Below are positions 31,870-41,435 of a stretch of DNA of 64,000 nucleotides, in pieces; within the stretch, counting starts at the first letter, position 1; each line of letters begins with the position of its first letter. The translations under genes were made by a program, and so were the position numbers. Below the pieces are notes generated by a model, which was not told the DNA's origin, did no database searches, and saw only the letters and a program-made list of their open reading frames with translations. Source of the DNA: Pseudooceanicola sediminis (GTDB taxonomy: Bacteria; Pseudomonadota; Alphaproteobacteria; Rhodobacterales; Rhodobacteraceae); contig NZ_QWJJ01000001.1 of the NCBI RefSeq assembly GCF_003575965.1, positions 248,001 to 312,000 of the forward strand. The letters run 5' to 3'.

Positions 31870-34218
31870 CTAGAAATCAGTGCGAATGGAGAGGTCGAAG
31901 CTCTGCTCGCGGTCGTAGGTTTCTTTCTGGAGCGCCTTGGACCAGTTGAACCGAAGCGGCCCGATGGGGGTATCCCAGAACACGGAAATGCCGATGACCT
32001 GACGGATCGGACCATCTTCATACAGCACGTTGGAGGAGCTTTCATCAAGCCCCCAAGACGTGCCCACATCGTAGAAGACGCCGCCGCTGATGCCGTATTC
32101 CTCTGGCAGGCCGAGGGGGAATTCCATGTCGAACTGGGCGACGGCAAAGGCGGTACCGCCAAGGGCATCATTATAGGACCCTTCGGAGTATTCGCGCGGC
32201 CCGATACCGTTGGGAGAGAAGCCGCGCATGTAGGAGCCGCCGATCAGGAAACGGTCGGTCACCAGTGAGGAAGACGATCCCAGCGTCTGGATCGAACCAC
32301 CGCGCAACGTGGCGCGCAGGGTCACTTCCTCGTTCAGGACCTTTTTCTGCGCCACGGCGCGGGCCATGCTGCGGATATATTCGATGTCGCCACCAACACC
32401 GGCGAAATCCTGGCTGAATTCCAGCAGGACGCCCGCATTCGGGTTCAGGCCGGTGACCCGCGTGTCATAGCTGTACTTGTAACCAAGCGAGGACGAGTAT
32501 TCGAGGTCACGGTCCGCCTCGGCCTGCAGCAGCGGGCCGATGGCCGTACCGCTGTTGGAGGAAATATCCGTGCCCTTGATGGTGTAGTTGAAGTTGAGCG
32601 TCGACTTTTCGCCGGCAGGAAAGGTCAGACCTGTGGAGATCACGCCCTGGGTCGTGTCATAGGCGGCGTAGTCGGATTCGGTTTCTTCGTAGCTGCCGCT
32701 GAGATCGAACTTGAGATCGCGGCCCAGAAAGCGCGGTTCGGAAAAGCGCAGGCTGTAGATGCGGTCGGACGAGGCGCCGGACACCGTCAGGCCGACCGAC
32801 TGGCCGCGCCCGAGGAAGTTGTTTTCCTTGAAGCTGATCGCCAGACCGAAACCATCGGTTGTGGAATAGGTGCCACCGAAGGATAGTGAGCCGGTGGTGG
32901 TTTCGTCGACGTTCACATCGACGATCACCTGATCGCTGGAGGAGCCTTCGCGGGCATTCACCTGCGCGTCGGAGAAATATCCCAGGGCGCGGATGCGTTC
33001 GGCGGATTCACGGATTTCGCGCGGATTGAAGGGATCGCCCTCGACCGTGTTGAATTCGGCCCGGATGACCCGGTCCAGCGTGGTGGTGTTGCCTTCGATG
33101 TCGATGCGTTCGACAAAGATGCGCGGCCCGCGTGTCAGCACGAAATCCACGTCCAGGGTCATGTCGCGGTCATTGCGGGTGACACGAGGTTCGACGCGCA
33201 GGAAATCCAGACCGTTGCGAATGGCCAGTCGTTCGATGCGGGCAATCGAGTTCTCGATCAGGCTGGGGGAATAGACCGTGCCCGGCTTGATGTTCAGCGC
33301 ATCGCGATAGACGGCACTGTCGACGCCTTCGTATTGGCTGGTCGCGCTGATCTTGCCCAGGCGGAATTGCTGCCCCTCCTGCACGTTGAAGGTGACGAGG
33401 TAGCCATCCCGTTCCTGCGACAGCTCGGCGTTCACACCGGTGATGCGAAAGTCGACGTAGCCGCGCGATTGATAGAAATCCTTGAGCACCTGCTTGTCGA
33501 ACTCGACCCGGTCAGCGACGAAGGTGTCGTTCTTGAACAGGACGCGCAGCAGACCGGCCTGCTTGCTTTGCAACACCTGTCGCAGACGACGATCAGAATA
33601 TTTCGTGTTGCCGACGAAGGAGATCCGCTCAACCTCGGTCACACCACCTTCGAACACCTCGAAGACCAGATCGACCCGGTTGTCGGACCGGCGGATGATG
33701 CGCGGCGTTACCCGCGCCGCCAAACGGCCCTGCGCCGCGTAGGCCTGCGAAATCAACGCAGCGTCCGCTTCGGCCTGGGATGGCGAAAACACCTGGCGCG
33801 AGGTCGATTTCACGATTCCGGTCAGCACCTCGTCCTTGATACGCTTGTTGCCCTCGAAGTTGACGACGTTGATCGTGGGGAATTCAGTCACCTTGATGAC
33901 CAGTGTGCCACCGCTCGGCGTCAGTTCGACGGTTTCGAACAGGCCAGAGGCCACGATACGCTGGTAGGCTTCGTTCAGGGAGCCGGCATCCGTCGCCTCG
34001 CCCCGCGCGATTCCCGCGTAGGACAGGATCGTCCCGGTGGGGATGCGTTCATTGCCCTGAACGGTCACCGAATTGAAACTGTATGTCTGGGCGACTGCGA
34101 CCGTGGGATACACGGCGTAAGCACCTGAAAGAAAAACGAAACTGCTGAGGATGGTAGACCCCAGGACCGTACGGGTGCGATCCATGCTGGCAGCCCCGAT
34201 TTTAAAGTACTTGTTCAT
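31870..34218 (-). CDS. bamA: Outer membrane protein assembly factor BamA
   Basis: Core of the machinery that inserts beta-barrels into the outer membrane. After a signal peptide (hydrophobic stretch ending VAVAQ) come five POTRA domains and an Omp85 barrel with the conserved RGFSPNGIGPRE loop and a C-terminal RTDF. Several starts are possible: ATG at 34239, 34218 or 34185; I list 34218, but the shortest gives the most typical signal peptide and the TTG at 34281 is unlikely. It sits between rseP and ompH, the conserved order. Confidence 0.95.
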   Translation of the reverse strand: MNKYFKIGAASMDRTRTVLGSTILSSFVFLSGAYAVYPTVAVAQTYSFNSVTVQGNERIPTGTILSYAGIARGEATDAGSLNEAYQRIVASGLFETVELTPSGGTLVIKVTEFPTINVVNFEGNKRIKDEVLTGIVKSTSRQVFSPSQAEADAALISQAYAAQGRLAARVTPRIIRRSDNRVDLVFEVFEGGVTEVERISFVGNTKYSDRRLRQVLQSKQAGLLRVLFKNDTFVADRVEFDKQVLKDFYQSRGYVDFRITGVNAELSQERDGYLVTFNVQEGQQFRLGKISATSQYEGVDSAVYRDALNIKPGTVYSPSLIENSIARIERLAIRNGLDFLRVEPRVTRNDRDMTLDVDFVLTRGPRIFVERIDIEGNTTTLDRVIRAEFNTVEGDPFNPREIRESAERIRALGYFSDAQVNAREGSSSDQVIVDVNVDETTTGSLSFGGTYSTTDGFGLAISFKENNFLGRGQSVGLTVSGASSDRIYSLRFSEPRFLGRDLKFDLSGSYEETESDYAAYDTTQGVISTGLTFPAGEKSTLNFNYTIKGTDISSNSGTAIGPLLQAEADRDLEYSSSLGYKYSYDTRVTGLNPNAGVLLEFSQDFAGVGGDIEYIRSMARAVAQKKVLNEEVTLRATLRGGSIQTLGSSSSLVTDRFLIGGSYMRGFSPNGIGPREYSEGSYNDALGGTAFAVAQFDMEFPLGLPEEYGISGGVFYDVGTSWGLDESSSNVLYEDGPIRQVIGISVFWDTPIGPLRFNWSKALQKETYDREQSFDLSIRTDF

Positions 34219-34448
34219 GCGCCAGACCCACTCAGACATCCTATTCAAGACGTGAGTATCGGGAAAGAAACCACTTGTCAAAACGCCATGGCGCCCAATC
34301 GGTTGTGGGTCGCGGTGCTGCGCATGGCCGATGTAGTTTCCAGCAGGAATGGCCGATCCGCGCTGCCGGGGCCGGTGAAAATCCGCCTATGTCATCGCAA
34401 TTCAGGCCCGCCGCCTGCGACATGCAGCCGGCGGCCAACACGGGATGT

Positions 34449-35810
34449 TCAGGGGCAAAACACGTCGTTCGTAAGGGCGAACAGCATGACACCCAGCACG
34501 ATGGTCAGACCCGCGAACATCAGCACACGCAGCGCGCGGTCGGAAGGTGGACGCCCCGCGACGGCTTCGTAGGCATGAAACACCAGGTGTCCGCCATCCA
34601 GCACCGGCACCGGAAACAGGTTCAGCAGGCCGACGCCCGTGGACAGTGCCGCTACGAACCACACAAAGCTGACGACGCCCTGACTTGCCATGGCGCCCGA
34701 CGTCTTGGCGATGCCGATGGGGCCGGTCATGTTGCACGATGAAATCGCGCCGGTCGCGATATGATACAACCCTGAAAGAGAGCTGACGATGACCTGCCAG
34801 GTCTGCACCAGACCGCCCTGGATGCTGTCGAGGACGCCGACTCGGGTGGTGGCCAGTTCGAACGCCATTCCACCGGCGATGCCGATCCGCCATTCCGTGC
34901 GGAACCCACCCGCGGGATCGGGTTCGTCGACGCGGCGCGGTGTCAGGGCGAATTCCAGGGCGGTATCGGTGCCCGGACGCCAAACGTTCAGCAGCAAAGG
35001 CGCGCCGCTGGACGCTTTGACGCTGTTCTTCAGTTGCTCGAACGAGAAGATGGAGGTTCCGTCGACCGCAGTGATCACGTCGCCCTTTTCCAGCCCGATA
35101 TCGTAGGCGGCCGAGTTCGGCGACAGCTGCGTGATGATCGGCGGATAGGGATAGGGACCGGGTACGGTGATTTCCCTGCCCTCGCGGGTGACGGCATAGT
35201 CCAGCACGGGTGCCATGGGAAGGGTGTCGCCAAACTGGCTCATCGCGGTGGCATCGCTGAAATCTGGAACGGCGACGCCACCGATGGCACGGATTTCGTC
35301 GCCCGCACGCAGATCGGGTTGTTGCGCCGCGCCCGCAACGGCGGGCAGCGGACGCATTGCTCCGACCGCCATCGGTTCCGCCACGTCGCCACGCGCAAAC
35401 AACAAGACGGCAAACAGCACCGTCGAGAGGATGAAGTTGAACACCGGGCCGGCCGCGACCGTCGCAGCGCGCGCCCAAAGGGGGGCTCCCTGCATTGTCG
35501 CGCGACGGTCCTGCGCGCTCATCGCGCGGATTGCCTCTCCGTCGCTGCCCGCCGAGGCTGCATCGGCATCGCCAAGGAACTTGACGTAGCCACCGAAGGG
35601 CAGCGCCGCGAATTGCCAGCGTGTGCCGTGCCTGTCGACGCGCGAAAACAGCACCGGCCCGAAGCCCAACGAAAACACCTCGGCCTTGATGCCCGAGACG
35701 CGGCCGATGATGTAGTGACCGTATTCATGGATGGCGACGATGATCGAAAGGGCGACCACGAAAGCCAGCAGGGTATAAAGCGTACTGCCGAACTCTGGCA
35801 AAAAATTCAT
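34449..35810 (-). CDS. rseP: RIP metalloprotease RseP
   Basis: Inner-membrane site-2 protease. The 453-residue protein has the zinc motif HEYGH (28-32) in the first helix, PDZ domains in the middle, and the second metal-ligand motif VPVLDGGHL near the C-terminus. The chosen ATG lies in a TGATG overlap with the dxr stop; the earlier in-frame start lies inside dxr. A 230-nt gap without a gene separates it from bamA. Confidence 0.96.
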   Translation of the reverse strand: MNFLPEFGSTLYTLLAFVVALSIIVAIHEYGHYIIGRVSGIKAEVFSLGFGPVLFSRVDRHGTRWQFAALPFGGYVKFLGDADAASAGSDGEAIRAMSAQDRRATMQGAPLWARAATVAAGPVFNFILSTVLFAVLLFARGDVAEPMAVGAMRPLPAVAGAAQQPDLRAGDEIRAIGGVAVPDFSDATAMSQFGDTLPMAPVLDYAVTREGREITVPGPYPYPPIITQLSPNSAAYDIGLEKGDVITAVDGTSIFSFEQLKNSVKASSGAPLLLNVWRPGTDTALEFALTPRRVDEPDPAGGFRTEWRIGIAGGMAFELATTRVGVLDSIQGGLVQTWQVIVSSLSGLYHIATGAISSCNMTGPIGIAKTSGAMASQGVVSFVWFVAALSTGVGLLNLFPVPVLDGGHLVFHAYEAVAGRPPSDRALRVLMFAGLTIVLGVMLFALTNDVFCP

Positions 35811-36994
35811 CAACTCATCCCTGCATTGGCTGTGGTGGACACGCATTCGCCCGCGTATGTTCGCGCGATGTGATCCACCGCCATGACGTTATCAAGGGTG
35901 AAATCCGCATCGATCAAGGCCACGTCCGCATCCAGACGATCAAGAACGCGCGAGACGAGCTCGGCCATCTGCATGAAACCGATACGCCGGTCGATGAAGG
36001 CATCCAGCGCCACCTCCTTGGCCGCGTTCATCGCGGCGCCGGACATTCCGCCGCGCTGCATCACGCGCTGAGCGATGGCAAGCGCAGGATAGCGGGCGGG
36101 ATCAGGCGCGCGGAACGTCAGGCTGGCCACGCGGCCCAGGTCAAGACGTTCTACTGGCAGGTCGACCCGCTCGGGCCAGTTGAGCGCATAGCCGATGGCA
36201 TGGCGCATATCAGGTGCGCCGAGGTGAGCGAGGATGCCACCATCGACATGCCCGACCAGCGCATGCACCAGGCTTTCGGGATGGACAAGCACCTCTATCT
36301 GGTCCGGTTTCAGACCAAAGAATTCTTTGGCTTCAATGACTTCCAATGCCTTGTTGAACATCGAGGCGCTGTCGATCGTGATGCGCTGTCCCATGTCCCA
36401 GTTCGGGTGGGTCGCGGCCTGTTCCGGCGTGGCCCGCGCCAGCGCGTCGAGCGGCCAATCCCTGAATGCCCCCCCCGAAGCGGTCAAGATCACACGTTCG
36501 ACGCTGTCGATGCTCTCCCCTTGCAGGGCCTGGAACACGGCGGAATGTTCGCTGTCCACCGGCAGCAGGGTTGCATCGTGACGCGCAGCCTCGGCCAACA
36601 CAAGCGGCCCGGCGCAGACCAGGCTTTCCTTGTTCGCCAGTGCCAGCGTGGCCCCGTTTCGCAGCGCCGCCAGGCCCGGCGCCAACCCTGCGGCACCAAC
36701 AATGGCCGACATCACCAGATCGGCCGGACGGCCGCCAGCCTCATGAAGTGCCTGTGTGCCTGCCGCTGCCTCGATCCCGCTGCCAGACAGGGCGGCGCGC
36801 AGATCCTCCAGGTGCGCCTCGTGCGCGGTGACGGCGATGCGGGCGTTCAGAGCGACGGCATCGCGGGCCAGCTGTGCGATGTTGTGGCCACCGGTCAGCG
36901 CCTCAACCGCAAAGGCCTCGGGCCGCCGGGCGATCAGGTCAATGGTACTCTGCCCGATAGACCCGGTGGCCCCGAGGATGGAAATGCGTCGCAT
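35810..36994 (-). CDS. dxr: 1-deoxy-D-xylulose-5-phosphate reductoisomerase
   Basis: Second enzyme of the MEP isoprenoid pathway. The 394-residue protein shows the NADPH-binding ILGATGSIGQSTIDL at the N-terminus, the ANKESLVCAG block, DSEHSAVFQ and the catalytic TASGGAFRDWP region. It provides isoprenoid precursors used by its neighbour UppS. It lies 3 nt after cdsA and overlaps rseP by one nucleotide. Confidence 0.98.
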   Translation of the reverse strand: MRRISILGATGSIGQSTIDLIARRPEAFAVEALTGGHNIAQLARDAVALNARIAVTAHEAHLEDLRAALSGSGIEAAAGTQALHEAGGRPADLVMSAIVGAAGLAPGLAALRNGATLALANKESLVCAGPLVLAEAARHDATLLPVDSEHSAVFQALQGESIDSVERVILTASGGAFRDWPLDALARATPEQAATHPNWDMGQRITIDSASMFNKALEVIEAKEFFGLKPDQIEVLVHPESLVHALVGHVDGGILAHLGAPDMRHAIGYALNWPERVDLPVERLDLGRVASLTFRAPDPARYPALAIAQRVMQRGGMSGAAMNAAKEVALDAFIDRRIGFMQMAELVSRVLDRLDADVALIDADFTLDNVMAVDHIARTYAGECVSTTANAGMS

Positions 36995-36997
36995 GGT

Positions 36998-37786
36998 TTA
37001 TCCTACGATGAAGAACAACCCCGTCCAGGGTCCGGTGATCAGCAGCATCAGCGACGCGCCGAGCATCCCGTCAAAGCGATCGAGCAGGCCGCCATGTCCG
37101 GGAATGAGGTTCGAGCTGTCCTTGATCCCGACGCGGCGTTTCGCGGCACTTTCGGCCATGTCCCCCATCTGCGAGGCCATCGACAGCGCAACCGAGATAC
37201 CCGCCATCTGGATGCCTTCACCGGTCCAGATGCCGAAAATGACACCGATGACGGCCGCCGCGACCCAGCCTGCCGCAGTGCCCGACCACGTCTTTTTCGG
37301 GCTGACGCGGGGCCAGAACTTTGGCCCGCCGATCAGACGACCGGCGAAATAGCCCGCCACATCGGTCACAACCACCACGGCCACCAGCCAGCCCAGCCAG
37401 ATGATGCCCTGGTCATCGCGCAGGCGTACCATCCCGTAACCGGACAAGAGGATCATGGCGCAGAATGTCAGGAACATCGTGCGCCGATGCGGCACCAGCG
37501 AGATCCCCACCATCGACGGTGCTAGCAGAAACGGCAGCGCCAGCCCCCCCGGCAGATACAGCGACAGCGCCAGGCAAAGACCGGCAATGCCGCCCATCTG
37601 CAACGGCATCGCGCGATTTTCGGGCGCGATCATGCGCGCCAGTTCCCACACCATGCCGCCCGAAACCAGGGCAATGGACAGGCGGAACCAATGCCCGCCG
37701 ATCCAGATCAACGTCATGCCGATCAGAACCATAGCCACACCGGAGATCATGCGCGGCGCAAGATCGGACCAATTGCGTTGTGCCAT
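36998..37786 (-). CDS. cdsA: Phosphatidate cytidylyltransferase
   Basis: Makes CDP-diacylglycerol for phospholipid synthesis in the inner membrane. The 262-residue protein has about seven hydrophobic helices, the WPRVSPKKTWSG motif, and the C-terminal family signature KRRVGIKDSSNLIPGHGG with LLDRFD. The ATG at 37786 is used; a GTG one codon earlier touches the uppS stop. Confidence 0.97.
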   Translation of the reverse strand: MAQRNWSDLAPRMISGVAMVLIGMTLIWIGGHWFRLSIALVSGGMVWELARMIAPENRAMPLQMGGIAGLCLALSLYLPGGLALPFLLAPSMVGISLVPHRRTMFLTFCAMILLSGYGMVRLRDDQGIIWLGWLVAVVVVTDVAGYFAGRLIGGPKFWPRVSPKKTWSGTAAGWVAAAVIGVIFGIWTGEGIQMAGISVALSMASQMGDMAESAAKRRVGIKDSSNLIPGHGGLLDRFDGMLGASLMLLITGPWTGLFFIVG

Positions 37787-37789
37787 CAC

Positions 37790-38521
37790 TCAGCCTTTCG
37801 CGCCGCCAAAGCGACGATCGCGGCTGGCATAGCTGGCAATCACTTCGGCCAGCACACCAGGGGTAAAATCGGGCCATAGCGTGTCGATGAACTCATACTC
37901 TGCATAGGCCGACTGCCAGAGCAGGAAATTCGAGATCCGCGCCTCTCCGCTGGTGCGGATGACCAGGTCGGGATCGGGCAACACGCATGTGTCGAGGTAT
38001 CTCGGCAGGGTTTCTTCGTCGATCGCCCCCGGATCCAGCCGCCCGGCAGCGACATCTTCGGCCAGCCGCTTGGTGGCGCGGGCCACCTCGTCGCGACCGC
38101 CGTAGTTCAGGGCGATTGTCAGGTTCGTGCCCGTGCACCCCGATGTCATTTCCTCAAGCTCGTCCATCAACAGCTGGAGCTTGGCGTCAAGACCGGGACG
38201 ATCACCGATGAAGCGCACACAGACATTGCGCGACCGAAGCGCGCGCGCTTCCTTGCGGATGTAGGACCGAAACAGGCTCATCAGACCGGCAACCTCGATC
38301 TGGGTTCTCTTCCAGTTCTCGGTCGAGAACGCAAAGATGGTCAGGTATTCGATGCCCAGACCGGGGCAGGCCTCGACGATCTCTCGCACACGACGCGCAC
38401 CCGCGTGGTGGCCAAACAGACGCGGCCGCCCCCGCATTTTCGCCCAGCGTCCGTTACCATCCATGATGATAGCGACATGGCGCGGTCCCATAGCGGGAAC
38501 GGTGGCTTCATCCTGCGCCAT
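37790..38521 (-). CDS. uppS: Undecaprenyl diphosphate synthase
   Basis: Cis-prenyltransferase making the C55 carrier lipid of peptidoglycan and O-antigen. The 243-residue protein has IIMDGNGRWAK with catalytic Asp21, FSTENWKR and the C-terminal PDPDLVIRTSGEARISNFL and YAEYEF blocks. The ATG at 38521 is preferred over a GTG two codons earlier because the GGGAG ribosome binding site is better spaced. It follows frr by 70 nt. Confidence 0.97.
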   Translation of the reverse strand: MAQDEATVPAMGPRHVAIIMDGNGRWAKMRGRPRLFGHHAGARRVREIVEACPGLGIEYLTIFAFSTENWKRTQIEVAGLMSLFRSYIRKEARALRSRNVCVRFIGDRPGLDAKLQLLMDELEEMTSGCTGTNLTIALNYGGRDEVARATKRLAEDVAAGRLDPGAIDEETLPRYLDTCVLPDPDLVIRTSGEARISNFLLWQSAYAEYEFIDTLWPDFTPGVLAEVIASYASRDRRFGGAKG

Positions 38522-38591
38522 ATGCACTCCCCTTCATGGCCACTGCCCCCCGGTCGCAGACTGCGCGCGAACCGGGGCGTGGCGTGTCCTA

Positions 38592-39155
38592 TCAGACCTG
38601 CATGATCTCGGCTTGCTTCGTCTCGAGCGCCTCGTCGACCTTGGCGATATAGGCGTTCGTCAGATCCTGCACTTCCTGCTCCCAGAATTTCTGGTCGTCC
38701 TCGGACAGACCATCGGCCTTGGCCTTCTTGATCTTGTCCATGCCGTCACGGCGCAGGTTGCGCACGGCAACGCGGCAATGTTCGGCATATTGCGCGGCGA
38801 CCTTGGTCAGTTCTCGGCGGCGTTCCTCGTTCAGCTCCGGGATCGGCAGCATGATGATGGTGCCATTCATCTGCGGGTTGATGCCCAGGCCGCTCTCGCG
38901 GATCGCCTTTTCGACCTTGTTCACAAGGCCCTTGTCCCAGACGTTGATCGTAACCATGCGCGGTTCAGGCACGTTGACGGTGCCGACCTGGTTGATCGGG
39001 GTCGGGCTGCCGTAGGCATCGACCATGATCGGCTCCAACATCGAACCGGAGGCCCGGCCAGTGCGCAACGAGGCGAATTCGGTTCTGAGGCTGGAGATTG
39101 CGCCGTCCATGCGCCGGGACAGGTCGTCGGTATCCAGCTCGAAATCATCGGCCAT
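38592..39155 (-). CDS. frr: Ribosome recycling factor
   Basis: Splits post-termination ribosomes together with EF-G. The 187-residue product has the family pattern: RTGRAS near residue 35, [36 protein letters not shown] and the C-terminal helix pair with [13 protein letters not shown]. It lies after pyrH with a gap of about 160 nt, in the universal pyrH-frr order. Confidence 0.98.
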   Translation of the reverse strand: MADDFELDTDDLSRRMDGAISSLRTEFASLRTGRASGSMLEPIMVDAYGSPTPINQVGTVNVPEPRMVTINVWDKGLVNKVEKAIRESGLGINPQMNGTIIMLPIPELNEERRRELTKVAAQYAEHCRVAVRNLRRDGMDKIKKAKADGLSEDDQKFWEQEVQDLTNAYIAKVDEALETKQAEIMQV

Positions 39156-39314
39156 TTGTCATTCCCTCAAGTCGTCTTATCCGGTGCATCTATATCGTCA
39201 CCGGGCAGAGTTTGTATAGACTGCGGCCCACGAATTGCACGCAGGCCGGGTGCGGTGCACAAGGCGCAGCGATGATCGCGACGCCCAGCCGCCCCACTTC
39301 GTGTCGACGTCGGC

Positions 39315-40043
39315 TTATTCCTGCACCTTGGTATAGGTGCCCTGCCCCGCAAGGATGCCACGGAACCCGCCCGGCTCGTCCAGCGAAAAGACGATGATCG
39401 GCTTGCGGTTGTCGCGTGCCAGCGCGATTGCCGATGCGTCCATGACGTTCAGGTGCTGCGCGAGCACTTCGTCGTAGGTCACCGTGTCATAGCGTTTGGC
39501 GTCTGCGTGCTTCATCGGATCCTTGTCGTAGACGCCATCAACCTTCGTGCCTTTGAAGATCGCCTCGCAGGCCATTTCGTTTGCGCGCAGCGTCGCCGCA
39601 GTGTCGGTGGTGAAATAAGGGTTTCCCGTTCCGGCGGCAAAGATGCAGACGCGCTTTTTCTCAAGGTGACGCACGGCGCGACGGCGAATGTAGGGTTCGG
39701 CCACTTCATCCATGCGAATGGCGCTGATCACGCGGGTGAACACCCCGATCTCCTCAAGCGAGGATTGCATCGCCAGCGCGTTCATCACCGTTGCCAGCAT
39801 CCCCATGTAATCGGCTGTCGTGCGTTCCATGCCCTGCGCCGATCCGGCCAGGCCGCGAAAGATATTGCCGCCACCGATGACCATGCAGATCTCGACACCC
39901 AGGTCGCTGACCGACTTTACCTCTCGGGCAATCCGTTCGACAGTGGGCGGATGCAGGCCGTAGCCTTGCGGACCCATCAGAGCCTCGCCTGAGATTTTCA
40001 ACAAGACCCGCTTGTAGGTGGGCTCCTGAACACTTTCGGCCAT
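39315..40043 (-). CDS. pyrH: UMP kinase
   Basis: Phosphorylates UMP to UDP. The 242-residue hexameric amino-acid-kinase-fold protein shows [10 protein letters not shown] at the N-terminus, [10 protein letters not shown], and [12 protein letters not shown] with GVYDKDP near residue 170. It is the first visible gene of the leftward envelope operon; rpsB and tsf, often found upstream, are not here because miaA diverges 41 nt (or about 104 nt) away. Confidence 0.98.
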   Translation of the reverse strand: MAESVQEPTYKRVLLKISGEALMGPQGYGLHPPTVERIAREVKSVSDLGVEICMVIGGGNIFRGLAGSAQGMERTTADYMGMLATVMNALAMQSSLEEIGVFTRVISAIRMDEVAEPYIRRRAVRHLEKKRVCIFAAGTGNPYFTTDTAATLRANEMACEAIFKGTKVDGVYDKDPMKHADAKRYDTVTYDEVLAQHLNVMDASAIALARDNRKPIIVFSLDEPGGFRGILAGQGTYTKVQE

Positions 40044-40084
40044 GTTGCACTCCTGCGTGACGGGGTAATAGGATCGGGCGCAAA

Positions 40085-41026
40085 ATGTCTGAAAAGCCGG
40101 TCAGGTTCAATGCGCGAAATGGCCTGACCGAGAGGAGAAAGAGCGTTTTGCAGATCAACCGGGTCCAGGGCCTTTCCGTAGAACGCCCGATACTTATCGC
40201 GGGACCGACCGCGTCGGGAAAATCGGCGCTGGCCATGCGGATCGCGGCACAGGATGGCGGCGTCATCGTGAATGCAGATGCCATACAGGTCTATGCCAAC
40301 TGGCGGGTGCTGACCGCGCGGCCCAGCCAGGCCGATGAAGATGCCCATCCCCACAGGCTGTTCGGTCATGTCGCGGCGGATCATTCCTATAGTGTCGGGG
40401 AGTGGCTGCGTGAGGTGGAGAGCCTGTTGCAAGGACCTGATCGGTTGATCATCATCGGGGGCACGGGACTGTATTTTCGGGCGCTGACCGAAGGTCTGGC
40501 GGAAATCCCACCGATTCCCGCGGCGGTGCGGTCTGCGGGTGATGCCTTGCGCGAACAAGGGGCCCTGGCGCAGATGCGCGAAGAGATCGACCCGGCAAGC
40601 GCGGCGCGTATCGACATGGCCAACCCGGCGCGGGTTCAGCGCGCCTGGGAGGTGCTGCGCGCCACCGGTCGGGGCATCGCCGCATGGCAGGACGCAACCC
40701 CTGCCCCGTTGCTGCCCGACAGTGCCACCGAGCGACTGGTTCTGGATGCGCCCAAAGACTGGCTGAGCCCGCGCATCGAGAACCGCTTTGACCTGATGCT
40801 GGCGCAGGGCGCGCTGGAGGAAGCGCGTGCCAATCTGCCGGGCTGGGATCCTGCGCTTCCATCAAGCAAGGCGATCGGTGCCCCGGAGCTGATCGCGCAT
40901 CTGCGAGGCGAGATGACGCTGGACGCCGCGCGCGAGGCTGCCGTCATCGCCACGCGCCAGTTTGCCAAGCGCCAGCGCACGTGGTTTCGCGCCCGCATGA
41001 CAACCTGGACCGCCATAACGCCCTGA
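40085..41026 (+). CDS. miaA: tRNA dimethylallyltransferase
   Basis: Adds the isopentenyl group to A37 of tRNAs reading UNN codons. The protein has the P-loop [35 protein letters not shown] and [12 protein letters not shown]. The ATG at 40085 gives 313 residues, but a TTG at 40148 preceded by GAGGAG gives 292 residues and starts closer to the homology; I consider the shorter form equally likely. It diverges from pyrH. Confidence 0.95.
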   Translation: MSEKPVRFNARNGLTERRKSVLQINRVQGLSVERPILIAGPTASGKSALAMRIAAQDGGVIVNADAIQVYANWRVLTARPSQADEDAHPHRLFGHVAADHSYSVGEWLREVESLLQGPDRLIIIGGTGLYFRALTEGLAEIPPIPAAVRSAGDALREQGALAQMREEIDPASAARIDMANPARVQRAWEVLRATGRGIAAWQDATPAPLLPDSATERLVLDAPKDWLSPRIENRFDLMLAQGALEEARANLPGWDPALPSSKAIGAPELIAHLRGEMTLDAAREAAVIATRQFAKRQRTWFRARMTTWTAITP

Positions 41027-41435
41027 TATCGTCGGACCGCCGCCACCCCGCTTGATTGACCCGGCGCGGCGACCCGTGCACCCATGACAGCTGTGTCGCC
41101 GTTCCTTCGCTTTCCTTTGGTACAAGGCGAAAACGCGCGACATGCCGTGCCCCGAAATAGGCTGGAAATACCCCTGTCATACTGCCACGCTACCCCTGCG
41201 AAACCCCGCGACACGCGGCTTTCGGCTTGCGCTTTCGGACATGTCGCATTTGAATTGCACCAATGTCGTTTTCAGGTCCGCGAATGGCGACACGCGAATT
41301 GACCTGCCGCCCGTTTGCGTGCGCAATGCAAGAACAGAAACGGTCCGCACAAGACGGTCCGAAATAGACAAGGACATCGCGCCGAAAGGACCTAGATCCC
41401 CGGCATGAGAATTTGAAAGTCACAGGGAGAATAGC
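41027..41435. other. 409-nt gap before the ABC importer operon
   Basis: No supportable gene is visible. The stretch presumably holds the promoter and leader of the importer operon. Besides one short direct repeat (listed separately) I see no terminator or recognisable riboswitch. Confidence 0.5.
41340..41361. repeat. Direct repeat ACGGTCCG, 14-nt period
   Basis: Two identical octamers ACGGTCCG start at 41340 and 41354, 75-96 nt before the binding-protein start. One and a third helical turns apart, they could be an operator, but this is only a suggestion. Confidence 0.3.

Noticed and set aside
35870-37525. 551-codon plus-strand frame over dxr and cdsA
   Set aside because: Antisense shadow covering two certain genes in the opposite direction.
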